Assembly (NCBI GenBank): GCA_035249465.1
Contig: DATFGL010000154.1
Span: forward strand, 1-9,820
Direction of reading: 5' to 3'
DNA: 9,820 nucleotides
Source of the DNA: 66-474 sp035249465
GTDB taxonomy: Bacteria; Pseudomonadota; Gammaproteobacteria; Xanthomonadales; Rhodanobacteraceae
Of the stretch, positions 1 through 6,631 are shown one piece after another. Under the pieces are notes generated by a model. That model saw only the letters and a list, made by a program, of their open reading frames with translations, searched no databases and had not been told where the DNA came from. Numbering within the stretch: the stretch's first letter is position 1; each line of letters opens with the position of its first letter. The position numbers and the translations under genes were made by a program.

Positions 1-1
1 C

Positions 2-1282
2 GGCAACGACGCGTTCTTCTTCCTCGCCGATTACCACGCGCTGATCAAGAGCGACGATCCCGCGCGCATCGCGCGCTCGCGTCTGGAAATCGCGGCAACC
101 TGGCTGGCGTGCGGGCTCGATCCCGCGCGCGTGACGTTCTACCGGCAATCCGACATCCCGGAAATCCCGGAACTCACGTGGATGCTCACCTGCGTGACCG
201 CAAAGGGATTGTTGAATCGCGCGCACGCGTACAAGGCCGCGGTCGACCAGAATGCCGCGAAGGGCGAAGACCCGGACGCCGCGATCACCGCCGGCCTGTA
301 CATGTATCCGGTGCTGATGTCGGCCGACATCCTGATCTTCAATGCCGACAAGGTGCCGGTCGGGCGCGACCAGGTGCAGCACATCGAGATGGCGCGAGAC
401 GTCGGCCAGCGCTTCAACCATATCTACGGCAGGGCGTGGCGCGCGGCCGGCGGCAAGGACGAACCGTTCGTGCTGCCCGAGGTGGTGATCGACGAAAGCG
501 TCGCCACTTTGCCCGGCCTCGACGGCCGCAAGATGTCCAAGAGCTACGACAATACCGTGCCGTTGTTCGAGGGCGGCGCCAGGGCATTGCGCGAAGCCAT
601 TGCAAGAATCGTCACCGACTCGTGCGAACCGGGCGAGCCCAAGGACCCGGATTCATCCAGCCTGTTCGCGATCTTCCGCGCATTCGCGGGCGACGCCGAA
701 AGCGCCGTGTTCCGCAAGGAACTCGAAGCGGGCATGGGCTGGGGCGACGCCAAGAAAAAACTGTGTAGCCGCATCGAACAGGACGTCGCGCCGCTGCGCG
801 AGCGTTACGACGCGCTGATGGCGCATCCGGACGACATCGAGGATGCGCTGTGCGAAGGCGCGAAGAAGGCGCGCGCGGTCGCCATGCCGCGGCTGGAAAT
901 CATGCGACGCGCGGTGGGACTCGGCCCATTGGCTGCGCCGAGCGGCAAGACCAAGGACGCGAAGAAAGCCGGCAAGCGCGCGCGGATCGTCAGCTTCCGC
1001 GACAGCGAAGGTTTTCGCTTCCGTATGCTCGGTGCCGATGGTGAGGAATTGCTGCTGTCGCGCGCATTCGCCGATCCGAAAGCCGCAGGACAGGCATCGC
1101 AGGCGCTTTCAAGCGAGGGTGCGCCCGACGCGCTGAGACCGATCGATGCCTCACGTTTTGTTTTCGTCCAGGACCGCGAAACCCTCGCGACGAGCGCGGA
1201 GTTCACCGAGCTGACCGCGCGCGATGCCGCGATCGAACGCGCCCGCGACGCGTTGATTTCGCTGCGCGAGGCGATGGACTGA
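2..1282 (+). CDS. trpS: Tryptophan--tRNA ligase (TrpS), 5' end cut off by window edge
   Basis: TrpS charges tRNA-Trp with tryptophan in the cytoplasm. The frame is open from base 2, so the start lies outside the window; 426 residues remain. By comparison with the family roughly 30-35 N-terminal residues, including the HIGH-like ATP-binding motif, are missing. The first visible residues (GNDAFFFLADYHALI) are a typical class I TrpS Rossmann-fold segment. Further on come AGLYMYPVLMSADILIF, VPVGRDQVQHIEMARD and the KMSKS loop (DGRKMSKSYDNT; K at base 530). The catalytic core would end near base 950. After a Lys/Ala-rich linker (about 940-985) comes a further domain of about 95 residues (FRFRMLGADGEELLLSRAFADPKAAG) that resembles the YegP/DUF1508 fold pattern. 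Ordinary TrpS is about 330 residues, so this is the long form. The ATG at 131 is internal to the Rossmann fold and is not the start. Confidence 0.97.
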   Translation, partial: GNDAFFFLADYHALIKSDDPARIARSRLEIAATWLACGLDPARVTFYRQSDIPEIPELTWMLTCVTAKGLLNRAHAYKAAVDQNAAKGEDPDAAITAGLYMYPVLMSADILIFNADKVPVGRDQVQHIEMARDVGQRFNHIYGRAWRAAGGKDEPFVLPEVVIDESVATLPGLDGRKMSKSYDNTVPLFEGGARALREAIARIVTDSCEPGEPKDPDSSSLFAIFRAFAGDAESAVFRKELEAGMGWGDAKKKLCSRIEQDVAPLRERYDALMAHPDDIEDALCEGAKKARAVAMPRLEIMRRAVGLGPLAAPSGKTKDAKKAGKRARIVSFRDSEGFRFRMLGADGEELLLSRAFADPKAAGQASQALSSEGAPDALRPIDASRFVFVQDRETLATSAEFTELTARDAAIERARDALISLREAMD

Positions 1283-1286
1283 GCGG

Positions 1287-1583
1287 ATGGCACGTTTCAT
1301 CGCCCTGCTGCTGATCGGACCCTGGCTCGTCGTGCTGGGCTGGTTGTATTGGTTGTACGTGCGAAAACGCGCGGCGAACGGCGTACCCGCCGGTTTCGAC
1401 GTGGGCGTGCTGATTGCCTCGGCGGTGGCGACGGTGGCCTGCATGGCGATCGGCTACGAAGCCGCCCTTGGCCACGGCGGTGCGATCTGGAAACAAGTCG
1501 CGGCGGCGCTCGGCGCCTATGCCGGATTCAACCTCGTTATCCTGTTCGGGTTGCTGTGGCATTGGCAAGCACGCGGCAGCTGA
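1287..1583 (+). CDS. Small integral membrane protein of unknown function, coupled to trpS
   Basis: A 98-residue protein that I do not recognise as a named family. The ATG lies 4 nt after the trpS stop, so it is probably co-transcribed and translationally coupled; the upstream bases show only a weak purine stretch as ribosome binding site. Three hydrophobic segments are visible: residues about 3-25 (FIALLLIGPWLVVLGWLYWL), about 40-60 (VGVLIASAVATVACMAIGY) and about 72-93 (AALGAYAGFNLVILFGLLWHW). A basic stretch, RKRAANG, after the first helix suggests that this loop is cytoplasmic by the positive-inside rule. There is no cleavable signal peptide, no cysteine pair and no catalytic motif. GC-rich codon use matches the neighbours. 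The open frame, coupling and coherent hydrophobicity argue that it is real, but the function cannot be inferred. Confidence 0.75.
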   Translation: MARFIALLLIGPWLVVLGWLYWLYVRKRAANGVPAGFDVGVLIASAVATVACMAIGYEAALGHGGAIWKQVAAALGAYAGFNLVILFGLLWHWQARGS

Positions 1584-1743
1584 TCAAGCAAGCCGTAACG
1601 GTCACGCGAAAACGACCGACCCTTTGTTCGAGTCCCTCCATACCCGCTGATCGCAACTGCTTTGGCGAAGGGAGGTGTCAGCGGCCAACGCGGCCCATTG
1701 AGTCGCGAACACGAACTCATGCACGGCAAGAAAGCAGGCTCCT
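1584..1743. other. Convergent intergenic gap, no clear content
   Basis: This 160-nt stretch separates the small membrane protein gene (+) from the methyltransferase gene (-), whose 3' ends face each other. A terminator would be expected here, but I see no GC stem followed by a T-run on either strand. The only short inverted pieces are GGCC-AACGC-GGCC near 1682-1694 and a distant CCTCC/GGAGG pair. No credible gene lies inside it. Confidence 0.5.
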
Positions 1744-2598
1744 TCAGGCGGGCGTGCTGCTGATCAACCACATCGCACCGGGCAGGCGTACACTCATGCC
1801 GTCCGCGTAGGGCTCCAGCTCCTCGCGAAGGGAAGCGACAGCGGCCGAGACGACCTCTTCCGGCTGATTGCGCAGCCAACTGTTTACGGCGCCGATTTCG
1901 GTTGATTGAACCACGGCCTCCTCCAGCCCACGGCCGGCGGCGATGTCAAGGTCCATGTCGAGCTTCTGGAAGCGCGGCGGTGTCCAACCGCCCGCGGTGA
2001 GAACCTCGGTGACGTGCTCGGGGTCGGCGAAAGCGAACATTCCGGGAGCATTCGCGATCGGCTGCGGCCGCGGCGGCAGGTGCCGCGCAACTGCAATCAT
2101 CGGCACCTCCATCCACGGGTTTTCGGCCAGCGTGCGCCAGCACACAAGCGTCATGCGCGCATCCGGAGCGGCGCTGCGGCGCATGTTGGTGAAGGCCGCC
2201 ACCCGATCGCCGAAGAACATCACGCCGAAAGCCGAGATCAACAAATCGTATTCGTCCAGCGCCGCCACGGCCGGGTCAGCCTGCCGCCAATCGACATTGG
2301 CGATACCGACGGCGCCCGCCCGCCTCTCACCCTCGGCCAGCATCGGACCGGAGATATCGAAGCCTGCCACGCGACCGGACGGACCCACGGCGCGCGCAAA
2401 CTCCAGTGTGGGCGCTCCACAGCCGCAACCGACATCCACCACCCGTTCGCCGGTGCGCGGCGCGGCAAAAGCGAGCAAGGCATCGGTTACCGGCGTGAGC
2501 GTGATGTCGGTGTGCTCCTGACGAGCCACCCAGGTATGGCCACCCTTGCCGTTCCAGAAGGAAAGCATGTCTGCGTTGATCTCTTCGGGGGCGGCCAC
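1744..2598 (-). CDS. Class I SAM-dependent methyltransferase, substrate unknown
   Basis: A 284-residue protein with a Rossmann-type methyltransferase core. Motif I is VVDVGCGCG (residues about 53-61), the acidic end of strand 2 is VAGFDIS (about 78-84), and a motif IV-like segment LLISAFGVMFFGD follows at about 109-121. The N-terminal WNGKGGHTWVARQEH and the central CWRTLAENPWMEVP are hallmarks, as I remember them, of a common family of small-molecule methyltransferases about 280 aa long. The substrate cannot be told. I start it at GTG 2598 because a perfect AGGAGG (2609-2604) lies 5 nt upstream; an ATG at 2625 in the same frame, 4 nt after the pdhC stop, has no comparable site and would add nine residues. 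It follows pdhC by 31 nt on the same strand and may be read through from the pdh operon, though nothing links its chemistry to that complex. Confidence 0.88.
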   Translation of the reverse strand: MAAPEEINADMLSFWNGKGGHTWVARQEHTDITLTPVTDALLAFAAPRTGERVVDVGCGCGAPTLEFARAVGPSGRVAGFDISGPMLAEGERRAGAVGIANVDWRQADPAVAALDEYDLLISAFGVMFFGDRVAAFTNMRRSAAPDARMTLVCWRTLAENPWMEVPMIAVARHLPPRPQPIANAPGMFAFADPEHVTEVLTAGGWTPPRFQKLDMDLDIAAGRGLEEAVVQSTEIGAVNSWLRNQPEEVVSAAVASLREELEPYADGMSVRLPGAMWLISSTPA

Positions 2599-2603
2599 GT
2601 GGT

Positions 2604-2609
2604 CCTCCT
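2604..2609 (-). promoter_or_regulatory. Strong Shine-Dalgarno AGGAGG deciding the methyltransferase start
   Basis: On the minus strand a perfect AGGAGG is followed by a 5-nt spacer (ACCAC) and GTG at 2598. It is the best ribosome binding site in the window. It favours the GTG start over the upstream ATG at 2625, whose coding sequence would contain this site. Confidence 0.7.
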
Positions 2610-2629
2610 GATCAGGCGCACACATTTCG

Positions 2630-3997
2630 TTACTGCGGCAGCGCGAGATCGTCCAGAATTGCCTTCAGGAACCGCGCGGCTTCGCCGCCGGTGCAGGCAC
2701 GGTGGTCGAAGGTGAGCGAAATCGGCAGGCGTCGATGCACTTCGATGCCGCCGATGACTGCGACCACGTCGTGCGAGAGCTTGCCGACGCCGACGATCGC
2801 TACGCACGGCGGCACCACCACGACGGTGCCATAGCGGCCGGCGAACATGCCGAAATTGGAAAGGGAAATCGTGTAACCGGTCAGTTCCGAGGCCGGGATC
2901 GAACGATCCTCGACCTGTGCGCGAAGGCGGTTGATGCCTTCGCGCAAGCCGCGCGCATCCAGCATGTCTGCGTTGCGCAGCGCGGGCACGAACAGGCCGT
3001 CCGGCGTGTCCACCGCGATGCCGAGGTCGACGTGTGGATGTTTGGTGAGCGTGAGGTTCTGGCCGTCGAACCACGCGTTCAGCGCCGGCTCGGTCTTGCA
3101 GGCCGTGACGATCGCGCGGATGGTGCGCGAAGTGATGTCCTGCTTGCCCAGCCATTGGTGCAGGTCGGCATCATCGACGAGGGTGGTCTGCACGACTTCC
3201 GCGTGGGCCTGCGCCATCACCCGCGCCATGTTGCGGCGCACGCCCTTCAACTGTTCCGGCTGGCCGGTGACGCTGACCGATGGCGGTGTGGTGCGCATCG
3301 GCTTGCCGGATTGGGACAACGAGCTTCTGGTTCCCTCTCCCATCGGGAGAGGGTGGCGCGCAGCGGCGGGAGAGGGGAGCAAAGCTGCGCTACCGGATGC
3401 TGCTGCGTTCTTCACATCCTGCATCGTCACCACACCGCCTGCGCCGCTCGGTGCAACGCGCGTCAGGTCGACCTTCAACTTCTTCGCCATCGCGCGCACC
3501 GCTGGCACGGCCTTGACGCCGCCCACACTGGCGGCCTGCTCGACGATCACCTGATTGCTGCTGACCATTGCGCCGACCACGGTACCTTCGTCCTCGCGAT
3601 CAGCGGTGCCGCCTTTCTTGATCTCGCCACCTTCGTCGGACGCGATCACCTTGTCCCCATTGACGGGGACCGGCGCACCGGCGCCCTTCGCGGGCTCTGC
3701 AGGCGCGTGGTGATGGCCACCCGCCGCGTTATCGGCGCGCTGCTTGGCTTTGGGATCGAGCTCGAACTCGGCCAGCGCGGCGCCTGTCACGATCACGTCG
3801 CCCGCGGCGCCGTGCTGCTTGAGCAGCTTGCCGGTAAACGGCGACGGCACTTCCACCACCGCCTTCGCGGTTTCCATCGACACCAGCGGCGCATCCAGCT
3901 TGACGCTGTCGCCTTCCTTCACCAGCCATTCGACGATGGTGGCGTCGGGCAGGCCTTCGCCGAGGTCGGGGAGATGGAATGTCTTGTTGTCGGCCAT
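2630..3997 (-). CDS. pdhC: Dihydrolipoamide acyltransferase, E2 of a 2-oxo acid (pyruvate-type) dehydrogenase
   Basis: E2 forms the core of the complex, passing the acyl group from E1 via a swinging lipoyl arm to CoA. The 455 residues hold one lipoyl domain (1-85; lipoyl lysine K45 in SMETAKAVVEVPSP), an Ala/Pro/Gly linker with HHH (about 86-155), a peripheral subunit-binding domain (about 163-197: VPAVRAMAKKLKVDLTRVAP), a second linker (about 198-243) and the catalytic domain (about 244-455). The active-site motif is FDHRACTGGEAARF (H432); the usual DHRxxDG aspartate is replaced by threonine. The second linker contains a dispersed hairpin repeat read in frame (residues about 207-222). The ATG at 3997 has GGAA 7-8 nt upstream and lies 14 nt after the DUF1304 stop. 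Acetyl transfer is the likely activity because the partner E1 alpha is of pyruvate type, but a branched-chain role is not excluded. Confidence 0.93.
   Translation of the reverse strand: MADNKTFHLPDLGEGLPDATIVEWLVKEGDSVKLDAPLVSMETAKAVVEVPSPFTGKLLKQHGAAGDVIVTGAALAEFELDPKAKQRADNAAGGHHHAPAEPAKGAGAPVPVNGDKVIASDEGGEIKKGGTADREDEGTVVGAMVSSNQVIVEQAASVGGVKAVPAVRAMAKKLKVDLTRVAPSGAGGVVTMQDVKNAAASGSAALLPSPAAARHPLPMGEGTRSSLSQSGKPMRTTPPSVSVTGQPEQLKGVRRNMARVMAQAHAEVVQTTLVDDADLHQWLGKQDITSRTIRAIVTACKTEPALNAWFDGQNLTLTKHPHVDLGIAVDTPDGLFVPALRNADMLDARGLREGINRLRAQVEDRSIPASELTGYTISLSNFGMFAGRYGTVVVVPPCVAIVGVGKLSHDVVAVIGGIEVHRRLPISLTFDHRACTGGEAARFLKAILDDLALPQ
3333..3377. repeat. REP-like hairpin repeat inserted in frame in the pdhC linker
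   Basis: A perfect 9-bp inverted repeat, CCCTCTCCC (3333-3341) and GGGAGAGGG (3345-3353) with a 3-nt ATC loop, is followed by GTGGCGCGCAGCGGC-type sequence and another copy of GGGAGAGGG (3368-3376). I know this arrangement as a dispersed, mostly intergenic element of xanthomonad genomes. Here it is read through on the minus strand as residues of the E2 interdomain linker (LPSPAAARHPLPMGEG) without breaking the frame. Copy number in this genome cannot be judged from one window. Confidence 0.7.
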
Positions 3998-4011
3998 GAT
4001 GGTTTCCAGTT

Positions 4012-4362
4012 TTACGGAATATGGAGCAGCACCAACGCGACGATCGCCGGCAGCGCCTGCACGAAGAAGACCTTGCGGCCGACGGTCACGGCGCCAAAGA
4101 TACCGGCGACGACAACGCAGGCAAGGAAAAATACCTTGATGTACAAATCATCGACGCACAGCCCCCAGACCAGCCCCGCCACGAGGAAGCCGTTGTACAG
4201 GCCCTGATTCATGGCCAGGTACTTCGACGCGGAGGCGAATTCCGGCTTGAGCCGGAACACTTTGCGCCCCAGCGGCTTGTCCCACAGGAACATCTCGAGC
4301 ACCAGGAACCACGCGTGCAGCAGCGCAACGATGCCGACGAAAATGTTGGCGATCAGGTGCAT
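4012..4362 (-). CDS. DUF1304 family membrane protein inside the pdh operon
   Basis: A 116-residue integral membrane protein of the DUF1304 family; its function is not established. Features that match my memory of the family are the N-terminal helix with an embedded HAWFLVLEMFLW motif (residues about 15-26), KVFRL, the segment LAMNQGLYNGFLVAGL (about 49-64) and the closing GAVTVGRKVFFVQALPAIVAL (about 90-110). Four hydrophobic segments fit: about 3-25, 53-70, 77-93 and 99-114. The ATG at 4362 lies 8 nt after the pdhB stop with no strong Shine-Dalgarno, which suggests translational coupling, and pdhC follows 14 nt downstream. Its position between the E1 beta and E2 genes is unusual, because the complex itself is soluble. 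Identification of the family is firm; any role in the complex is unknown. Confidence 0.88.
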   Translation of the reverse strand: MHLIANIFVGIVALLHAWFLVLEMFLWDKPLGRKVFRLKPEFASASKYLAMNQGLYNGFLVAGLVWGLCVDDLYIKVFFLACVVVAGIFGAVTVGRKVFFVQALPAIVALVLLHIP

Positions 4363-4370
4363 GCAGTCGC

Positions 4371-5351
4371 TCAGCCCGCCGCCAAGGTCCGCTTCGCCGC
4401 CGCGACGATGCGCGCGGTACTGGGCAACTGCTTCATTTCGAGGCGATACAACGGCGTGTGCACGTCCCAGCCGCTGACGCGCACGACCGGGGCGAGCAGA
4501 TCGTAAAGGCATTCCTCGGCGATGCGCGCGGCGACTTCGGCGCCGAAACCTGCAGTCTTCGGCGCTTCCTGCACGATCACGCAGCGGCCCGTCTTCTGCA
4601 CCGATTCCGCGATGGTGTCGAAATCGAGCGGCGTCAACGTGGCAAGGTCGATCACTTCGGCGCTGATACCTTCTTTCGCCAGCGCGTCGGCGGCTTCCAG
4701 CGTTTCCTTCACCTCGGCGCCCCAGGTCACCAGCGTGATGTCGGTGCCATCGCGCAGCACGAAGCACACATCCAGCGGCAGCGCCTCGCCGTCGTCCGGC
4801 ACCTCTTCCTTGTACTGGCGGTAGATGCGCTTGGGTTCGTAGAACACCACTGGATCGGGATCGCGGATCGCGGCCAGCAACAAGCCGTAGGCACGCGCGG
4901 GCGACGACGGCAGCACCACGCGCAGGCCAGGCACGTTGGCGAACAGGTGTTCGTTGGCTTCCGAATGGTGCTCCGGCGCGTGGATACCGCCGCCCCACGG
5001 CGCGCGGAAAACCGCGGGACAGGTAATGCGTCCGCGCGTGCGGTTGCGCATGCGCGCAGCGTGACAGACGATCTGTTCCATCATCGGATAGATGAAGCCC
5101 TCGAACTGCGCCTCGGCGATCGGCTTCATGCCTTGCGCCGCCAAGCCCACGGTGACGCCGGCGATGGTGGTCTCGTCCAGCGGCGTGTCGAACACGCGCC
5201 ACTCGCCGAATTTGTCGGAAAGCCCTTGCGTGGCGCGGAACACGCCGCCGTTGACGCCGACGTCTTCGCCCAGCACGACCACCGATTTGTCGTGCTTCAT
5301 TTCATACGCGAGCGCCTGGGTGACGGCCTCGATAAGGGTTATGGCGGCCAT
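4371..5351 (-). CDS. pdhB: 2-oxo acid (pyruvate-type) dehydrogenase E1 component, beta subunit
   Basis: E1 beta pairs with E1 alpha in an alpha2beta2 thiamine-diphosphate enzyme that decarboxylates the 2-oxo acid and reductively acylates the E2 lipoyl group. The 326 residues match the family's usual 325-340. Visible features are MAAITLIEAVTQALAYEM at the N-terminus, VVVLGEDVG (25-32), FDTPLDETTIAG (54-65, E60 being the catalytic-site glutamate), AEAQFEGFIYPMMEQI (79-94), GGGIHAPEHHSE (120-131) and the C-terminal transketolase fold DITLVTWGAEV to LYRLEMKQLPS. The start is ATG 5351, with AAGGGAG (5365-5359) 7 nt upstream; its A is shared with the pdhA stop (TGATG), so the two subunits are translationally coupled, as expected for equal stoichiometry. 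A longer frame upstream lies in pdhA coding sequence and is rejected. Confidence 0.95.
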   Translation of the reverse strand: MAAITLIEAVTQALAYEMKHDKSVVVLGEDVGVNGGVFRATQGLSDKFGEWRVFDTPLDETTIAGVTVGLAAQGMKPIAEAQFEGFIYPMMEQIVCHAARMRNRTRGRITCPAVFRAPWGGGIHAPEHHSEANEHLFANVPGLRVVLPSSPARAYGLLLAAIRDPDPVVFYEPKRIYRQYKEEVPDDGEALPLDVCFVLRDGTDITLVTWGAEVKETLEAADALAKEGISAEVIDLATLTPLDFDTIAESVQKTGRCVIVQEAPKTAGFGAEVAARIAEECLYDLLAPVVRVSGWDVHTPLYRLEMKQLPSTARIVAAAKRTLAAG

Positions 5352-6436
5352 CAGTGCGCTCCCTTCTCGAGCGCAACGGCTTCTTCGCGCTGCTTCAGAA
5401 GATCGGCCGGCAATTCGGCGAACGTGTAATCGAACATCGCGGTCACCGGCTGCGCCTTGGTTTCGAGATACGTGTTCACTTCGTTGTCCATCCACTCATC
5501 GCATTCGGCCTGCAGCTTTTCTTCCTTCTTGTTGTTCCAGGCCTTCTTCGCTTCCAGCCACGTGCGCAGGCGCTTCACCGGATCCTTGGTCCACGCGTCC
5601 TCGACTTCGTCCTTGCCGCGATAGCGACGTGCATCGTCGGCCGTAGTGTGATCACCAAGGCGATACGTCACGCATTCGACCACGCTGCCGCCCTTGCCGG
5701 CGCGCGCGCGTTCGACCGCATCGCCCATAGCCTTCTTGACCGCGATGATGTCGTTGCCGTCGACCTGTATGCAGTACAAACCGGCTGCGATGCCTTTCTG
5801 CGCCAGCGTCTTGGCGCCGGACTGGATCTTGCGCGGCACCGAGATCGCCCACTGGTTGTTGACGATCGCCGCGACCAGCGGCAGGTCGCGCGCGCCGGCC
5901 ACGTTGATCGCACCGTAGAAGTCGGACTTGGACGAACCGCCGTCGCCGATGGTGCACACCGCGACGCGCTTTTCCTTGCGGATCTTGAACGCCAGCGCGG
6001 AGCCGGCCGCGTGCAGGCATTGCGTGCCGATCGGCACCGACCATGCGAAATCGTGCTTCGCAGGTTCGTTCTGGTAATCGTTGCCGCGCTCATCGCCGCC
6101 CCAGTACATGTACACGTCGCGCGGACGCACGCCGCGATACAACTGCGCGCCGTATTCGCGATAACTCGGCGCGAACACGTCTTCCGGCTTCAGCGCACTG
6201 CCGATGCCGACGTGGGTGGCTTCGTGGCCAAGGCACGATGCGTAAGTGCCGAGCTTTCCGGTACGTTGCAGCGCGATCGATTTGGTGTCGAACACGCGGG
6301 TGGAAACCATCAGCTTGTACAGCTCGACCATCTGGTCGATGTCCTGCGCGAAGTCGGGCAGGTCCTTCCTGACCTGCTTGCCCTCGGCGTCGAGGTATTG
6401 CAGGTATTCGATTTCAAACTTGGCGGCGATGGGCAC
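5351..6436 (-). CDS. pdhA: Pyruvate dehydrogenase-type E1 component, alpha subunit
   Basis: E1 alpha binds thiamine diphosphate and, with PdhB, decarboxylates the 2-oxo acid. The 361 residues show the thiamine-diphosphate motif GDGGSSKSDFYGAIN (starting at 164) ending in NN (193-194), then AKTLAQKGIAAGL and IQVDGND, which I associate with pyruvate-type rather than branched-chain E1 alpha, and the active-site loop YRLGDHTTADDARRYR (258-273, H263). Length is normal for the proteobacterial heterotetrameric enzyme. I start it at GTG 6436, where GGGAG (6447-6443) lies 6 nt upstream and the peptide begins MPIAAKFEIEYLQYL. The frame stays open further upstream, but that stretch is Arg-rich, runs through an intergenic repeat and has no family similarity. 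It is the first gene of the pdh operon. Substrate assignment to pyruvate is inference. Confidence 0.94.
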   Translation of the reverse strand: MPIAAKFEIEYLQYLDAEGKQVRKDLPDFAQDIDQMVELYKLMVSTRVFDTKSIALQRTGKLGTYASCLGHEATHVGIGSALKPEDVFAPSYREYGAQLYRGVRPRDVYMYWGGDERGNDYQNEPAKHDFAWSVPIGTQCLHAAGSALAFKIRKEKRVAVCTIGDGGSSKSDFYGAINVAGARDLPLVAAIVNNQWAISVPRKIQSGAKTLAQKGIAAGLYCIQVDGNDIIAVKKAMGDAVERARAGKGGSVVECVTYRLGDHTTADDARRYRGKDEVEDAWTKDPVKRLRTWLEAKKAWNNKKEEKLQAECDEWMDNEVNTYLETKAQPVTAMFDYTFAELPADLLKQREEAVALEKGAH

Positions 6437-6536
6437 GGGTTGCTCCCGGAAGAAGAAACGGGGATGCGAGGCTGCGGCCGCGCAGCGACGCAACGTGTGG
6501 TCTGTTCCCGCGACAAACCGCGCGAACGGGCCGCGC

Positions 6537-6545
6537 ATTATCGCA
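6537..6545 (-). promoter_or_regulatory. Candidate extended -10 promoter element for the pdh operon
   Basis: On the minus strand TGC-GATAAT (6545-6537) resembles an extended -10 (TGn-TATAAT) for a sigma-70-type promoter. It would place the transcription start near 6530 and give a leader of roughly 95 nt before the pdhA GTG. The -35 region about 17-18 nt upstream is poor, which an extended -10 can tolerate. It stands out as an AT-rich hexamer in a GC-rich background. Confidence 0.4.
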
Positions 6546-6588
6546 TGCACCACACACGGCCCGCAGCCCTCCGCAGTACGCCCGCGCA

Positions 6589-6603
6589 TGTTGCGATGCA
6601 ACA
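6589..6603. promoter_or_regulatory. 15-bp perfect palindrome, candidate operator
   Basis: TGTTGC-GAT-GCAACA is a perfect 6-bp inverted repeat with a 3-nt centre, spaced like a site for a dimeric helix-turn-helix regulator. It lies about 45 nt upstream of the candidate pdhA -10 and about 30 nt from the repeat element. It does not match the PdhR consensus (ATTGGTnnnACCAAT). No cognate regulator can be named. Confidence 0.35.
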
Positions 6604-6631
6604 CCCGAGCGGGTTGGCGCGCAGGAACCGC

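Noticed and set aside
1624..1650. tRNA T-arm-like string GTTCGAGTCCCTCC in the gap after the small membrane protein gene
   Set aside because: The bases flanking the loop do not form the 5-bp T stem and no D arm, anticodon arm or acceptor end can be built around it.
2702..4207. 501-residue plus-strand open frame opposite pdhC and the DUF1304 gene
   Set aside because: It is a shadow of strongly supported minus-strand genes, rich in His and Arg, and has no recognisable motif.
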